The notes under the pieces were generated by a model. The model saw nothing but the letters and a program-made list of their open reading frames with translations, was not told the origin of the DNA and did no database searches. A stretch of DNA of 31,308 nucleotides from Clostridiales bacterium (GTDB taxonomy: Bacteria > Bacillota > Clostridia > Oscillospirales > Acutalibacteraceae). The translations under genes were made by a program, and so were the position numbers. This document shows positions 1-8,684 of the stretch, one piece after another. Where the stretch lies: contig JAHZIE010000003.1 in the NCBI GenBank assembly GCA_019419895.1, positions 15,821 through 47,128 on the forward strand, in the 5' to 3' direction. Within the stretch, counting starts at the first letter, position 1. Each line of letters begins with the position of its first letter.

Positions 1-171
1 ACCCCTGTTACCGACAGCCTGGAGGAAGATGTTGTGGCCTCTGACGATATGGACGGCTTTAACATTGATCCTGATTCAGAGGAAAATTCCATTTTTGACG
101 AGGAAGATCCAGAGGATTTGGATTTCCCGGAAGATGATATCGATTTTGACAGTCTTACTGACGATAATTGA
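1..171 (+). CDS. rpoB: RNA polymerase beta subunit, C-terminal tail (partial)
   Basis: This frame is open from the first base and stops at TGA 169-171. It encodes about 56 residues dominated by Asp and Glu and ending in SLTDDN. Clostridial RpoB proteins commonly carry an acidic, low-complexity extension after the conserved core, and rpoC follows after only 25 bp, as in the universal rpoBC operon. None of the conserved RpoB core is in the window, so the identification rests on gene order plus the acidic tail. The 5' end lies outside the window. Confidence 0.88.
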   Translation, partial: TPVTDSLEEDVVASDDMDGFNIDPDSEENSIFDEEDPEDLDFPEDDIDFDSLTDDN

Positions 172-196
172 TTTCTGAATAATAGGAGGTCGTAGC

Positions 197-3100
197 ATGG
201 GCAATGAAAATGAAGTCGTTCAGGTAAAGCCGGCGGAAAAGAAGGCTCCCGGCCTTGATTTTGAATCCATAAAAATTGGCCTCGCTTCTCCTGAGCAGAT
301 CAGGGCCTGGTCTTATGGCGAAGTGAAAAAGCCTGAGACAATTAACTATCGTACCCTGAAGCCGGAACGTGATGGATTGTTCTGCGAGCGTATTTTTGGG
401 CCGACTAAGGACTGGGAATGCCATTGCGGCAAATATAAGCGGATCCGTTATAAGGGAAAAATTTGTGACAGGTGCGGCGTTGAGGTCACCCGGGCCAAGG
501 TGCGCCGGGAACGCATGGGGCACATTGAGCTGGCCGCTCCGGTATCTCATATCTGGTATTTTAAGGGAATCCCCTCCCGTATGGGTCTGATTTTGGATAT
601 TTCTCCCCGCCTGCTGGAAAAGGTGCTGTATTTTGCCATGTACATTGTCACTGATCCCGGCTGCGCGAGGGAGCTGGAAAAAGGGCAGCTCCTCAACGAA
701 AAGGAATACCGTGAACTGCGTGAAAAGTATGAGGATGATTTTGAGGCCGGTATGGGCGCCGAAGCGGTGAAAAAGCTCCTTCAGGATATTGATCTAGAAG
801 CCCTTTCCGCCCAGCTGAAGGATGAGCTGATGAATTCATCCGGACAGAAGAGGGTACGCATCCTCAAAAGGCTGGAGGTTGTAGAGGCTTTTCGCATTTC
901 GGGAAACCGTCCTGAATGGATGATTTTGGATGTCATTCCGGTCATTCCTCCGGATCTCCGTCCGATGGTTCAGTTGGACGGCGGACGTTTCGCCACCTCC
1001 GATTTGAACGATCTCTATCGCCGGGTGATTAACCGCAATAACCGGTTGAAAAGGCTTTTGGAGCTTGGGGGCCCCAGTATTATTGTGCGCAATGAAAAGC
1101 GTATGCTTCAGGAGGCTGTTGACGCCTTGATTGACAACGGCCGCCGCGGCCGTCCGGTCACAGGACCGAATAATCGTCCTTTCAAATCCCTTTCCGATAT
1201 GCTGAAGGGCAAGCAGGGCCGGTTCCGTCAAAATCTGCTTGGAAAACGTGTTGACTATTCTGGACGTTCCGTTATTGTCGTCGGTCCAGAATTGAAGATT
1301 TACCAGTGCGGTCTTCCCAAAGAAATGGCGCTGGAGCTCTTCAAGCCTTTTGTCATGAAACGGTTGGTGGAGACCTCTGCCGCCGGAAATATCAAGGCTG
1401 CGAGAAAGATGGTGGAGCGCGCCAAAAATGAGGTTTGGGACGCGCTGGAAACGGTTATTAAGGATCATCCGGTGCTGCTTAACCGTGCGCCTACCCTTCA
1501 CAGATTGGGAATTCAGGCATTTGAACCTGTTCTGGTAGAGGGACGCGCGCTGAAGCTGCATCCTTTGGTGTGTACCGCTTACAACGCCGACTTTGACGGC
1601 GACCAGATGGCTGTTCACGTTCCCCTTTCCGCCGAGGCTCAGGCTGAGGCAAGATTCCTGATGCTGGCAGCGGGCAATCTTCTGAAGCCTTCTGACGGCC
1701 GTCCTGTCACAGTTCCCACCCAGGATATGGTTTTGGGTTCCTATTACCTGACCATGGTTAAGGATGGGGAGAAGGGAGAAGGAAAGGTATTCCGCGATGA
1801 AAATGAAGCCATGATGGCCTATGACGCCGGAATTATTACCCTTCACGCTAAAATCAAAGTACGCCGTGAGATGGAGGTCAACGGGGAGAAGAAATCCAAA
1901 ATTATTGACACCACCATGGGCCGCTTGATCTTCAACCATCCGGTTCCCCAGGATTTAGGATATGTTGACAGGAGCGAGCCAGAGAATATTTTCCGTCTGG
2001 AAGTGGAATTCCTGGTTGGCAAAAAGCAGCTGGGCCAAATTATCGACAGGTGTATCAAGGTTCATGGTACCGCCCGTACGGCTGAGGTGCTGGATCTTAT
2101 TAAGGCCCAGGGCTATAAATATTCCACAAAGGGAGCGATTACCGTCGCTGTCAGCGACGCTGTTATTCCGCCTAAAAAGAAGGTTTTGATTGAGGAAGCG
2201 GAAGAAACCATTCTTAAAATCAATACCTTATTCCGCCGTGGATTGATTTCTGATGAAGAAAAGCATCGATTGGTCATTGAAACCTGGACCCAGACCACAG
2301 CGGACGTTACCAAGGCGTTGCAGGATAATATGGATCCCTACAACCCCATTCATATGATGGCTGATTCCGGGGCACGTGGCTCCATGAACCAAATCCGCCA
2401 GCTTGCTGGTATGCGCGGATTGATTGCAAATACTTCAGGCCGTACCATTGAGGTTCCGATTCGGGCCAATTACCGTGAAGGCCTGAATGTTTTGGAATAC
2501 TTCATTTCTTCCCGTGGCGCCCGCAAAGGTTTGGCTGATACCGCCCTGCGTACTGCTGACTCTGGGTATCTTACCCGCCGTCTGGTCGATGTGTCCCAGG
2601 ATGTTATTATCCGCGAACATGACTGCGGCACCCATGAAGGGTTGGAAGTCTTCGATATTAAAGAAGGCAAGGAGCCCATTGAAACCTTGCATGAGCGTCT
2701 GCTCGGCAGATATTTGGTAGATGATTTTCTTGATGAGAATGGCAACGTATTGGTTTCTAAAGATAAGATGATGACAGACGAGGATGCGGATATCATTGTA
2801 AAATCTGGCGCCACCAAGGTGAAGATCCGTTCAATCCTTACCTGCCATGCAAAGCAGGGCGTCTGTGTCAAATGTTATGGCTCTAACTTGGCTACTGGCA
2901 ATCCGGTGACGGTAGGCGAAGCGGTTGGAATTATTGCGGCCCAGTCCATCGGGGAACCCGGTACCCAGCTTACCATGCGTACCTTCCATACCGGCGGCGT
3001 TGCGAGCGCCGAGGATATTACCCAGGGTCTGCCCCGTGTCGAGGAGCTGTTTGAAGGCAGGAAGCCAAAGCATTTGGCGATTATTTCGGAAATTGACGGC

Positions 3101-3814
3101 AAGGTCAGCTTCCAGGACATTAAGAAAAACCGCCATGTGGTGGTTACAAATAATGAAATCGGGGATGAGAGATCCTATCTCATTCCTTACGGCTCCAAGG
3201 TCTGTGTGGAAGAAGGGCAGATGCTGCAGGCCGGCGACATGATTACCGAGGGCTCTATGAATCCCCATGATGTCCTGGAGATCAGAGGTACCGATGCCGT
3301 CCACAATTATCTGATTCAAGAGGTGCAGCGCACCTACCGTATGCAGGGTGTTGACATCAACGATAAGCATATTGAGGTTATTGTCCGTCAGATGATGAGA
3401 AAGGTCCGTGTGGAGGATTCCGGAGATACTCTTCTGCTGCCTGGTTCCCTGATTGACAAGAGCGAGCTGGAGGAAGAGAATGAGAAGGTGCGCGAGAGAA
3501 TTGCAGCAGGAGAAGAGGGACTGCGCGAGGCTGTCTGTGAGCCTGTTCTTCTCGGTATTACAAAAGCGTCCTTGGCAACAGATTCCTTCCTGTCAGCGGC
3601 GTCCTTCCAGGAGACCACCCGTGTGCTGACGGAAGCGGCCATTAAGGGTAAAGTGGATCCGCTGCTGGGCTTGAAGGAAAATGTCATTATTGGTAAACTG
3701 GTACCTGCCGGCACGGGTATGAAGTGTTACACTGACGTTGAAGTAAAAAAAGCGGATGAAGCTGCTACTTTTGCCGATTTGATTGAGGGGAATCCCTTGA
3801 CAAATGATGACTAG
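197..3814 (+). CDS. rpoC: DNA-directed RNA polymerase subunit beta'
   Basis: This is the catalytic clamp subunit of RNA polymerase, 1205 aa, a normal length for Firmicutes lacking large insertions. The N-terminal zinc-binding domain has Cys at residues 75, 77, 90 and 93. The active-site Mg-binding loop NADFDGDQ sits at 463-470, with Asp 465, 467 and 469. The C-terminal zinc site includes Cys 883, 890 and 893, with the fourth Cys upstream in HDCGT. The trigger-loop region is recognisable by AAQSIGEPGTQLTMRTFH. The start is ATG 197, 7 nt after AGGAGG at 184-189 and 25 bp after rpoB, so the two are cotranscribed. The last codons (NPLTNDD) overlap the -35 box of a promoter for rpsL. Confidence 0.99.
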   Translation: MGNENEVVQVKPAEKKAPGLDFESIKIGLASPEQIRAWSYGEVKKPETINYRTLKPERDGLFCERIFGPTKDWECHCGKYKRIRYKGKICDRCGVEVTRAKVRRERMGHIELAAPVSHIWYFKGIPSRMGLILDISPRLLEKVLYFAMYIVTDPGCARELEKGQLLNEKEYRELREKYEDDFEAGMGAEAVKKLLQDIDLEALSAQLKDELMNSSGQKRVRILKRLEVVEAFRISGNRPEWMILDVIPVIPPDLRPMVQLDGGRFATSDLNDLYRRVINRNNRLKRLLELGGPSIIVRNEKRMLQEAVDALIDNGRRGRPVTGPNNRPFKSLSDMLKGKQGRFRQNLLGKRVDYSGRSVIVVGPELKIYQCGLPKEMALELFKPFVMKRLVETSAAGNIKAARKMVERAKNEVWDALETVIKDHPVLLNRAPTLHRLGIQAFEPVLVEGRALKLHPLVCTAYNADFDGDQMAVHVPLSAEAQAEARFLMLAAGNLLKPSDGRPVTVPTQDMVLGSYYLTMVKDGEKGEGKVFRDENEAMMAYDAGIITLHAKIKVRREMEVNGEKKSKIIDTTMGRLIFNHPVPQDLGYVDRSEPENIFRLEVEFLVGKKQLGQIIDRCIKVHGTARTAEVLDLIKAQGYKYSTKGAITVAVSDAVIPPKKKVLIEEAEETILKINTLFRRGLISDEEKHRLVIETWTQTTADVTKALQDNMDPYNPIHMMADSGARGSMNQIRQLAGMRGLIANTSGRTIEVPIRANYREGLNVLEYFISSRGARKGLADTALRTADSGYLTRRLVDVSQDVIIREHDCGTHEGLEVFDIKEGKEPIETLHERLLGRYLVDDFLDENGNVLVSKDKMMTDEDADIIVKSGATKVKIRSILTCHAKQGVCVKCYGSNLATGNPVTVGEAVGIIAAQSIGEPGTQLTMRTFHTGGVASAEDITQGLPRVEELFEGRKPKHLAIISEIDGKVSFQDIKKNRHVVVTNNEIGDERSYLIPYGSKVCVEEGQMLQAGDMITEGSMNPHDVLEIRGTDAVHNYLIQEVQRTYRMQGVDINDKHIEVIVRQMMRKVRVEDSGDTLLLPGSLIDKSELEEENEKVRERIAAGEEGLREAVCEPVLLGITKASLATDSFLSAASFQETTRVLTEAAIKGKVDPLLGLKENVIIGKLVPAGTGMKCYTDVEVKKADEAATFADLIEGNPLTNDD

Positions 3815-3826
3815 GCGTGATATGAT
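3797..3826 (+). promoter_or_regulatory. Candidate str-operon promoter inside the rpoC 3' end
   Basis: TTGACA at 3797-3802 and TATGAT at 3821-3826 are separated by 18 bp, a near-consensus sigma-A pair. The -35 box is coding (rpoC codons for LTND) and the -10 lies just past the rpoC stop. It would start transcripts near 3833, leaving a leader of about 100 nt before rpsL, so rpsL-rpsG-fusA could be expressed apart from rpoBC. Confidence 0.7.
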
Positions 3827-3879
3827 TAACAATTGTGGGATGTCCTTTTTTGAGGATATTTCAGGAAAAAGATGTTACC

Positions 3880-3898
3880 GCCGGGAATATTTCCCGGC
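3880..3898 (+). other. Hairpin in the rpsL leader
   Basis: GCCGGGAA, a TAT loop and TTCCCGGC form a perfect 8-bp stem. No U-run follows, so it is not a standard terminator. It lies in the predicted rpsL leader, 35 bp before the start codon. Its role is unknown; RNA stability or ribosomal-protein autoregulation are possibilities only. Confidence 0.5.
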
Positions 3899-3933
3899 CT
3901 AACATAGAATCCTATAAGCGAGGAGGTGTATGA

Positions 3934-4362
3934 ATGCCAACCTTTAATCAATTGGTGCGTAAAGGAAGAGAAGTTACTGAGAAAAAGGCGAAGGCTCCGG
4001 CTTTGCTGAAGGGGTGGAACTCTAAGAAGCGTGTTGCGATCGATCAGGATTCCCCTCAAAAGCGTGGAGTTTGTACCGCGGTGAAGACTGCTACCCCCAA
4101 AAAGCCGAACTCCGCACTTCGTAAGATTGCCAGAGTCAGGCTTTCCAATGGAATTGAAGTCACTTCTTATATCCCTGGTATTGGCCACAACCTGCAGGAA
4201 CACAGTGTTGTTCTGATTCGTGGCGGACGTGTTAGGGATATTCCTGGTGTACGTTACCACATCATCCGCGGAACGCTGGATGCTCAAGGCGTTGCCAAGA
4301 GAATGCAGGCCCGTTCCAAGTACGGCGCAAAGAGACCGAAAGCTGGCGCCGCAAAGAAATAA
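3934..4362 (+). CDS. rpsL: 30S ribosomal protein S12
   Basis: S12 lies at the decoding centre of the 30S subunit. The protein is 142 aa, slightly longer than the usual 124-140 aa, because of extra Lys-rich sequence near residues 18-35 and a Lys/Ala tail. Family blocks seen: PTFNQLVRKGR at the N-terminus, SPQKRGVC, TPKKPNSALRK (containing the lysine linked to streptomycin resistance, here wild type), GHNLQEHSVVLIRGGRV and RDIPGVRYH (Asp that RimO can methylthiolate). ATG 3934 follows GAGGAGGTG. No L7Ae/YbxF-type gene lies between rpoC and rpsL, although many Firmicutes have one there. Confidence 0.98.
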   Translation: MPTFNQLVRKGREVTEKKAKAPALLKGWNSKKRVAIDQDSPQKRGVCTAVKTATPKKPNSALRKIARVRLSNGIEVTSYIPGIGHNLQEHSVVLIRGGRVRDIPGVRYHIIRGTLDAQGVAKRMQARSKYGAKRPKAGAAKK

Positions 4363-4396
4363 GACAAATAAGTTGTGGCTGCTGATACAATGCAGC

Positions 4397-4436
4397 GGCG
4401 TTATATTTAATATATACGCCTCTGTGTTGGCGCCAA
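4397..4436 (+). other. AT-rich hairpin and 10-bp palindrome between rpsL and rpsG
   Basis: GGCGT at 4397-4401 pairs with ACGCC at 4416-4420 around an AT-rich, partly self-complementary centre. It is followed by the perfect palindrome TTGGCGCCAA at 4427-4436. There is no U-tract. In many bacteria this intercistronic region carries the S7 autoregulatory RNA; that such a site exists here is inference from position only. Confidence 0.4.
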
Positions 4437-4443
4437 CGAGAGT

Positions 4444-4472
4444 TTGTCGCTTTCGAGTACCTGTGATATCAT
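4444..4472 (+). promoter_or_regulatory. Candidate internal promoter for rpsG
   Basis: TTGTCG at 4444-4449 and TATCAT at 4467-4472 are spaced 17 bp apart, ending 22 bp before the rpsG start. The hexamers are only moderately close to consensus. It would leave a very short leader with the ribosome-binding site AAGGAGG. Confidence 0.4.
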
Positions 4473-4494
4473 CCATGTGAAGGAGGGAAGAGAA

Positions 4495-4965
4495 GTGCCA
4501 AGAAGAGGCTCTATTGCAAAACGTGATGTTTTGCCCGATCCGCTTTATAATTCTAAAATTGTCACAAGACTGATTAATAACGTAATGTATGACGGTAAGA
4601 AGGGCGTTGCCCAGAAGATCGTTTACGGCGCGTTTGAAATTATTTCTGAAAAGACAGGAAAGGATCCGTTGGAGGTTTTTGATCAGGCGTTGGAAAATGT
4701 TATGCCTGTTCTCGAGATTAAAGCACGCCGTGTTGGTGGCGCTACCTATCAGGTTCCTATGGAAGTTCGCCCGGAAAGAAGACAGACCCTGGGTCTGCGT
4801 TGGATCTCCAACTATTCCCGTCAGCGTTCTGAGAAAACAATGAAAGAGAGACTGGCTGCTGAGATTCTTGATGCTGTAAATGGTGCTGGCGGCGCCTTCA
4901 AGAAGCGTGAGGATACTCATAAGATGGCTGAAGCCAATAAGGCTTTTGCTCATTACAGATGGTAG
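4495..4965 (+). CDS. rpsG: 30S ribosomal protein S7
   Basis: S7 is the primary 16S rRNA-binding protein that nucleates assembly of the 30S head. Starting at GTG 4495 gives 156 aa, exactly the usual bacterial length. AAGGAGG at 4480-4486 is 8 nt upstream, and the mature N-terminus PRRGSIAKRDVLPDP follows. A TTG further upstream in the same frame (4444) would add 17 residues unlike the family and is rejected. Conserved blocks include KIVTRLINNVMYDGKK, RVGGATYQVPMEVR and the C-terminal HKMAEANKAFAHYRW. It lies between rpsL and fusA as in the canonical str operon. Confidence 0.98.
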   Translation: MPRRGSIAKRDVLPDPLYNSKIVTRLINNVMYDGKKGVAQKIVYGAFEIISEKTGKDPLEVFDQALENVMPVLEIKARRVGGATYQVPMEVRPERRQTLGLRWISNYSRQRSEKTMKERLAAEILDAVNGAGGAFKKREDTHKMAEANKAFAHYRW

Positions 4966-5058
4966 TTCGCTCCTTTTATTCTCTGTTTTATTGCATGATT
5001 TTATATACGCTCTGTGTCCGGTGTGTTCCGGATAGAGTGCTGGCTGCAAGCATTGTAT

Positions 5059-5077
5059 GGGCATAATTTTTATGCCC
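5059..5077 (+). other. Hairpin upstream of fusA
   Basis: GGGCATA and TATGCCC form a 7-bp stem around an ATTTT loop. It lies in the 156-bp rpsG-fusA gap, 45 bp before the fusA start, and has no terminal U-run. Its function is not evident. Confidence 0.4.
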
Positions 5078-5121
5078 TGCCTGTTTGCCGCATGACATCC
5101 CAAAGGTAAGGAGTTGAAACT

Positions 5122-7206
5122 ATGCCACGGCAAGTAAGTTTACAAATGACCCGTAATATCGGTATCATGGCTCATATTGATGCTGGTAAAACCACCACAA
5201 CAGAGCGTATTTTGTTCTATACCGGTATTAACCATAAGATTGGCGAAACCCATGATGGTGCTGCTACCATGGACTGGATGGCTCAGGAGCAGGAAAGAGG
5301 CATCACAATTACGTCTGCCGCTACCACCTGTTTCTGGAGAAATCATAGAATCAATATTATAGACACTCCTGGTCACGTTGACTTTACCGTCGAGGTTGAA
5401 CGTTCTCTGCGTGTTTTGGATGGTTCTGTAACCGTTTTTTGCGCAAAGGGCGGCGTTGAGCCTCAGTCTGAGACTGTATGGCGTCAGGCTGATAAATATC
5501 GTGTTCCCCGTATGGCTTATGTCAATAAAATGGACATTATGGGTGCTGATTTTTATCGTGTTGTTTCTATGATGCACGAGCGTCTTAAAGCAAATGCCGT
5601 TCCGATCCAATTGCCGATCGGTTCTGAAGATACCTTTAAGGGTATTATTGATTTGCTTGAGATGAAGGCTTATATTTATTATGATGAGCTTGGCAAGGAT
5701 ATCCGTGTGGAAGAAATTCCGGACGATATGAAGGAAAAGGCAGAGGAATACCGCAATCAATTGGTTGAAGCTGTTGCCGAGCAGGACGATGAGCTGATTG
5801 AAAAATATCTGAATGGGGAAGAACTCACCATTGAGGAGCTCAAAAAAGCTATCCGCCACGAAACCATTGAGAACCGTATTGTTCCTGTCGTCTGTGGGAC
5901 CTCTTATAAAAATAAGGGGGTTCAGAAGCTGTTGGATGCAATCGTAGATTATATGCCTGCTCCGACAGATATTCCCGCGATTAAAGGAACCAATCCTGAT
6001 ACCGGTGAGGAGGAAGATCGCCATTCTTCTGATGATGAGCCTTTCTCTGCTCTGGCGTTTAAGATTGCGACGGATCCCTTCGTCGGAAAGCTGTGTTTCT
6101 TCCGCGTTTATTCCGGTAAGGTTGACGCTGGTTCCACAGTGTATAATTCTGTCAAGGGTTCTTCTGAGCGCATGGGCCGTATCCTTCAGATGCACGCAAA
6201 TCACAGGCAGGATATTGAAACCTGCTATGCGGGAGATATCGCGGCCGCGGTTGGTCTGAAAAATACCACGACAGGCGATACACTTTGTGATGAAAAGCAT
6301 CAGGTTATTTTGGAATCCATGGAATTTCCGGATCCTGTTATCCGTGTTGCCATTGAGCCCAAAACAAAGGCCGGTCAGGAAAAAATGGGTTTGGCTCTCG
6401 CTAAACTGGCAGAAGAGGATCCCACCTTTAAGGCATACACCGATGAAGAAACCGGTCAGACGATCATTGCCGGTATGGGTGAGCTTCATCTGGAAATTAT
6501 CGTCGATCGTCTGCTCCGCGAGTTTAAGGTGGAGGCTAATGTCGGTAAGCCTCAGGTGGCTTATAAAGAAACCATCCGCAAAAATGCTGATGTGGACGAG
6601 AAATATGCAAGGCAGTCCGGCGGACGCGGCCAATATGGTCATGTCAAGATCAGAATTGAACCGAATCCGGGCAAAGGGTATGAATTTGTCAACGCTATCG
6701 TCGGCGGTGTTGTCCCGAAGGAATATATTCCCGCTGTTGATCAGGGTATCCAGGGTGCTATGCAGTCAGGCGTTCTCGCCGGCTATAATGTCGTTGATGT
6801 CAAGGTGACCCTTTATGATGGTTCTTATCATGAGGTTGACTCTTCTGAAATGGCATTTAAGATCGCCGGTTCTATGGCCTTCAAGGAAGCTATGAGGAAG
6901 GCTGATCCGGTTCTTCTTGAGCCGATCATGAAGGTTGTTGTCGTTGTTCCTGAGGAGTACATGGGCGATGTAATTGGAGATATTAACTCCCGCCGCGGTA
7001 TGATGCAGGGAATGGAGGCAATTTCCGGCGGCCAGCAGATTAACGCAATGGTTCCTCTTTCTGAAATGTTCGGTTATGCGACCGATCTTCGTTCCAAGAC
7101 GCAGGGCCGCGGGCAGTATGTTATGGAGCCCAGCGATTACGCTGAAGTTCCCAAGTCTGTTTCTGAGAAAATTATTGCGGGCCGTGCAAAAAAGAGTGAA
7201 GAATAA
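5122..7206 (+). CDS. fusA: Elongation factor G
   Basis: This is the GTPase that drives ribosomal translocation and, with RRF, ribosome recycling. It is 694 aa, full length. The G-domain motifs are all present: P-loop AHIDAGKTTTTE near residues 17-28, switch II DTPGHVDF, NKMD and the G5-region SYKNKG. The domain IV loop is recognisable by RQSGGRGQYGHVKI, and the C-terminal domain V ends with YVMEPSDYAEVP. ATG 5122 follows AAGGAG. The sequence is of the canonical housekeeping type, and the position after rpsG agrees with the main translocase rather than a tetracycline-resistance-like paralogue. Confidence 0.98.
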   Translation: MPRQVSLQMTRNIGIMAHIDAGKTTTTERILFYTGINHKIGETHDGAATMDWMAQEQERGITITSAATTCFWRNHRINIIDTPGHVDFTVEVERSLRVLDGSVTVFCAKGGVEPQSETVWRQADKYRVPRMAYVNKMDIMGADFYRVVSMMHERLKANAVPIQLPIGSEDTFKGIIDLLEMKAYIYYDELGKDIRVEEIPDDMKEKAEEYRNQLVEAVAEQDDELIEKYLNGEELTIEELKKAIRHETIENRIVPVVCGTSYKNKGVQKLLDAIVDYMPAPTDIPAIKGTNPDTGEEEDRHSSDDEPFSALAFKIATDPFVGKLCFFRVYSGKVDAGSTVYNSVKGSSERMGRILQMHANHRQDIETCYAGDIAAAVGLKNTTTGDTLCDEKHQVILESMEFPDPVIRVAIEPKTKAGQEKMGLALAKLAEEDPTFKAYTDEETGQTIIAGMGELHLEIIVDRLLREFKVEANVGKPQVAYKETIRKNADVDEKYARQSGGRGQYGHVKIRIEPNPGKGYEFVNAIVGGVVPKEYIPAVDQGIQGAMQSGVLAGYNVVDVKVTLYDGSYHEVDSSEMAFKIAGSMAFKEAMRKADPVLLEPIMKVVVVVPEEYMGDVIGDINSRRGMMQGMEAISGGQQINAMVPLSEMFGYATDLRSKTQGRGQYVMEPSDYAEVPKSVSEKIIAGRAKKSEE

Positions 7207-7218
7207 TCTGTTCTCCAC

Positions 7219-7247
7219 TTGAATTTATTATAATTTATTGATACAAT
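7219..7247 (+). promoter_or_regulatory. Candidate tuf promoter
   Basis: TTGAAT at 7219-7224 and TACAAT at 7242-7247 are 17 bp apart in a very AT-rich 96-bp gap between fusA and tuf. Other TATAAT-like hexamers occur nearby because of base composition, so the exact start is uncertain. Confidence 0.45.
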
Positions 7248-7302
7248 AGATTATAATATTACTTTTGATATTTTATTTGCAAAATAAAGGAGGAAATTTC
7301 CA

Positions 7303-8505
7303 ATGGCAAAGGCAAAATTCGAAAGAACAAAACCCCATATTAACATTGGTACCATCGGCCACGTTGACCATGGTAAGACCACTCTGACAGCTGCTATCAC
7401 CAAGGTTTTGGCTTTGAAGGGTGACGCTGAGTTTACCGATTACGCAAACATTGATAAGGCTCCTGAAGAAAGAGAGCGTGGTATTACCATTAACACCTCT
7501 CATGTTGAGTATGAGACTGATAGCCGTCACTATGCTCATGTTGACTGCCCAGGCCATGCCGACTATGTAAAAAATATGATCACTGGTGCTGCTCAGATGG
7601 ATGGCGCTATCCTGGTTGTTTCCGCTGCTGATGGTCCTATGCCTCAGACAAGAGAGCACATTCTGCTTTCCCGTCAGGTTGGTGTTCCTTACATCGTTGT
7701 TTTCATGAACAAGGCTGATCAGGTTGATGACGAGGAACTTCTCGATCTAGTTGAGATGGAAATCCGTGAACTTTTGAATGAGTATGAGTTCCCGGGCGAT
7801 GATACCCCCATCATCCGTGGTTCCGCTTTAGTTGCTTTGGAGTCCGATTCTAAGGACATCAACGCTCCTGAATACAAGTGCATCCTTGATTTGATGGAAG
7901 CTGTTGATACCTTTATTCCTACTCCTGACCGTAAGGCTGACCTCCCCTTCTTGATGCCGGTTGAGGATGTCTTCACAATTACCGGGCGCGGCACTGTTGC
8001 TACAGGTAGAGTTGAGCGTGGGCAGTTGAAGACTGGCGAAGAAGTTGAAATCGTTGGTTTGACCGATGAAAGAAAGAAGACTGTTGTTACCGGTATCGAA
8101 ATGTTCCGTAAGATTCTTGACTATGCTGAGGCTGGAGACAACATCGGCGCTTTGCTCCGTGGTATCCAGAGAAATGAAATCGAGCGTGGACAGGTTCTTG
8201 CGAAGCCGGGCACCATTCATCCTCATACCAAATTCCACGGCCAGGTTTATGTTCTGACCAAGGAAGAAGGCGGCCGTCATACCCCCTTCTTTAACAACTA
8301 TCGTCCTCAGTTCTATTTCAGAACAACAGACGTTACCGGTGTTATCAGTCTGCCGGAAGGCACAGAGATGTGCATGCCTGGTGATAACGTAGAAATGGAT
8401 GTTGAGCTGATTACTCCTATCGCTATTGAAGAAGGACTTCGTTTTGCTATCCGTGAAGGCGGACGTACTGTAGGATCCGGCGTTGTTTCTGCTGTTAACA
8501 GCTAA
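7303..8505 (+). CDS. tuf: Elongation factor Tu
   Basis: This GTPase delivers aminoacyl-tRNA to the ribosomal A site. It is 400 aa and carries all G motifs: GHVDHGKTTLTAAI at about residues 19-32, switch I RERGITIN, DCPGHADY and NKAD. The beta-barrel domains follow, with VFTITGRGTVATGRVERG and the C-terminal RFAIREGGRTVGSGVV. ATG 7303 has AAAGGAGG upstream. It is the last gene of the cluster. A terminator follows immediately, so the S10/spc ribosomal operon found next in some genomes is not attached here. Confidence 0.99.
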   Translation: MAKAKFERTKPHINIGTIGHVDHGKTTLTAAITKVLALKGDAEFTDYANIDKAPEERERGITINTSHVEYETDSRHYAHVDCPGHADYVKNMITGAAQMDGAILVVSAADGPMPQTREHILLSRQVGVPYIVVFMNKADQVDDEELLDLVEMEIRELLNEYEFPGDDTPIIRGSALVALESDSKDINAPEYKCILDLMEAVDTFIPTPDRKADLPFLMPVEDVFTITGRGTVATGRVERGQLKTGEEVEIVGLTDERKKTVVTGIEMFRKILDYAEAGDNIGALLRGIQRNEIERGQVLAKPGTIHPHTKFHGQVYVLTKEEGGRHTPFFNNYRPQFYFRTTDVTGVISLPEGTEMCMPGDNVEMDVELITPIAIEEGLRFAIREGGRTVGSGVVSAVNS

Positions 8506-8520
8506 TTTTTGTTCCAAATA

Positions 8521-8556
8521 AAAAGAGCACTACTTTCATAGTAGTGCTCTTTTTTT
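8521..8556 (+). terminator. Rho-independent terminator of the str/tuf operon
   Basis: AAAAGAGCACTAC at 8521-8533 pairs with GTAGTGCTCTTTT at 8541-8553, giving a perfect 13-bp stem with a 7-nt loop, followed by more U residues. It begins 16 bp after the tuf stop. Confidence 0.93.
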
Positions 8557-8620
8557 ATAGAGTAAGACCACAGGCCAGTGGTACAGGAGAGCCTAAGAGA
8601 GATAAGGCAGACAGAAAAAT

Positions 8621-8674
8621 TCCCTTTGCAAGAATGAGAACGCGGTCTGGCAACTGCGTTTGAAAGCAAAGGGA
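8621..8674 (+). promoter_or_regulatory. IS200-type leader hairpin occluding the tnpA ribosome-binding site
   Basis: TCCCTTTGC (8621-8629) pairs perfectly with GCAAAGGGA (8666-8674), and an inner stem AACGC/GCGTT (8639-8643, 8656-8660) stacks inside. The 3' arm runs into the GGAGGA Shine-Dalgarno of tnpA (8672-8677). Translation-repressing leader structures are known for IS200; that this one acts the same way is inference. Confidence 0.6.
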
Positions 8675-8684
8675 GGACATTCAG

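Noticed and set aside
836..1939. Long open frame of 367 codons on the minus strand inside rpoC
   Set aside because: It is antisense to highly conserved rpoC codons, has no ribosome-binding site and no recognisable domain.
3826..5133. Open frame of 435 codons on the minus strand across rpsL and rpsG
   Set aside because: It spans two conserved ribosomal genes and their promoters in antisense and reads as low-similarity, Asn/Arg-rich sequence.
5140..6642. Open frame of 500 codons on the minus strand inside fusA
   Set aside because: This is a codon-usage shadow of fusA without a start signal or known fold.
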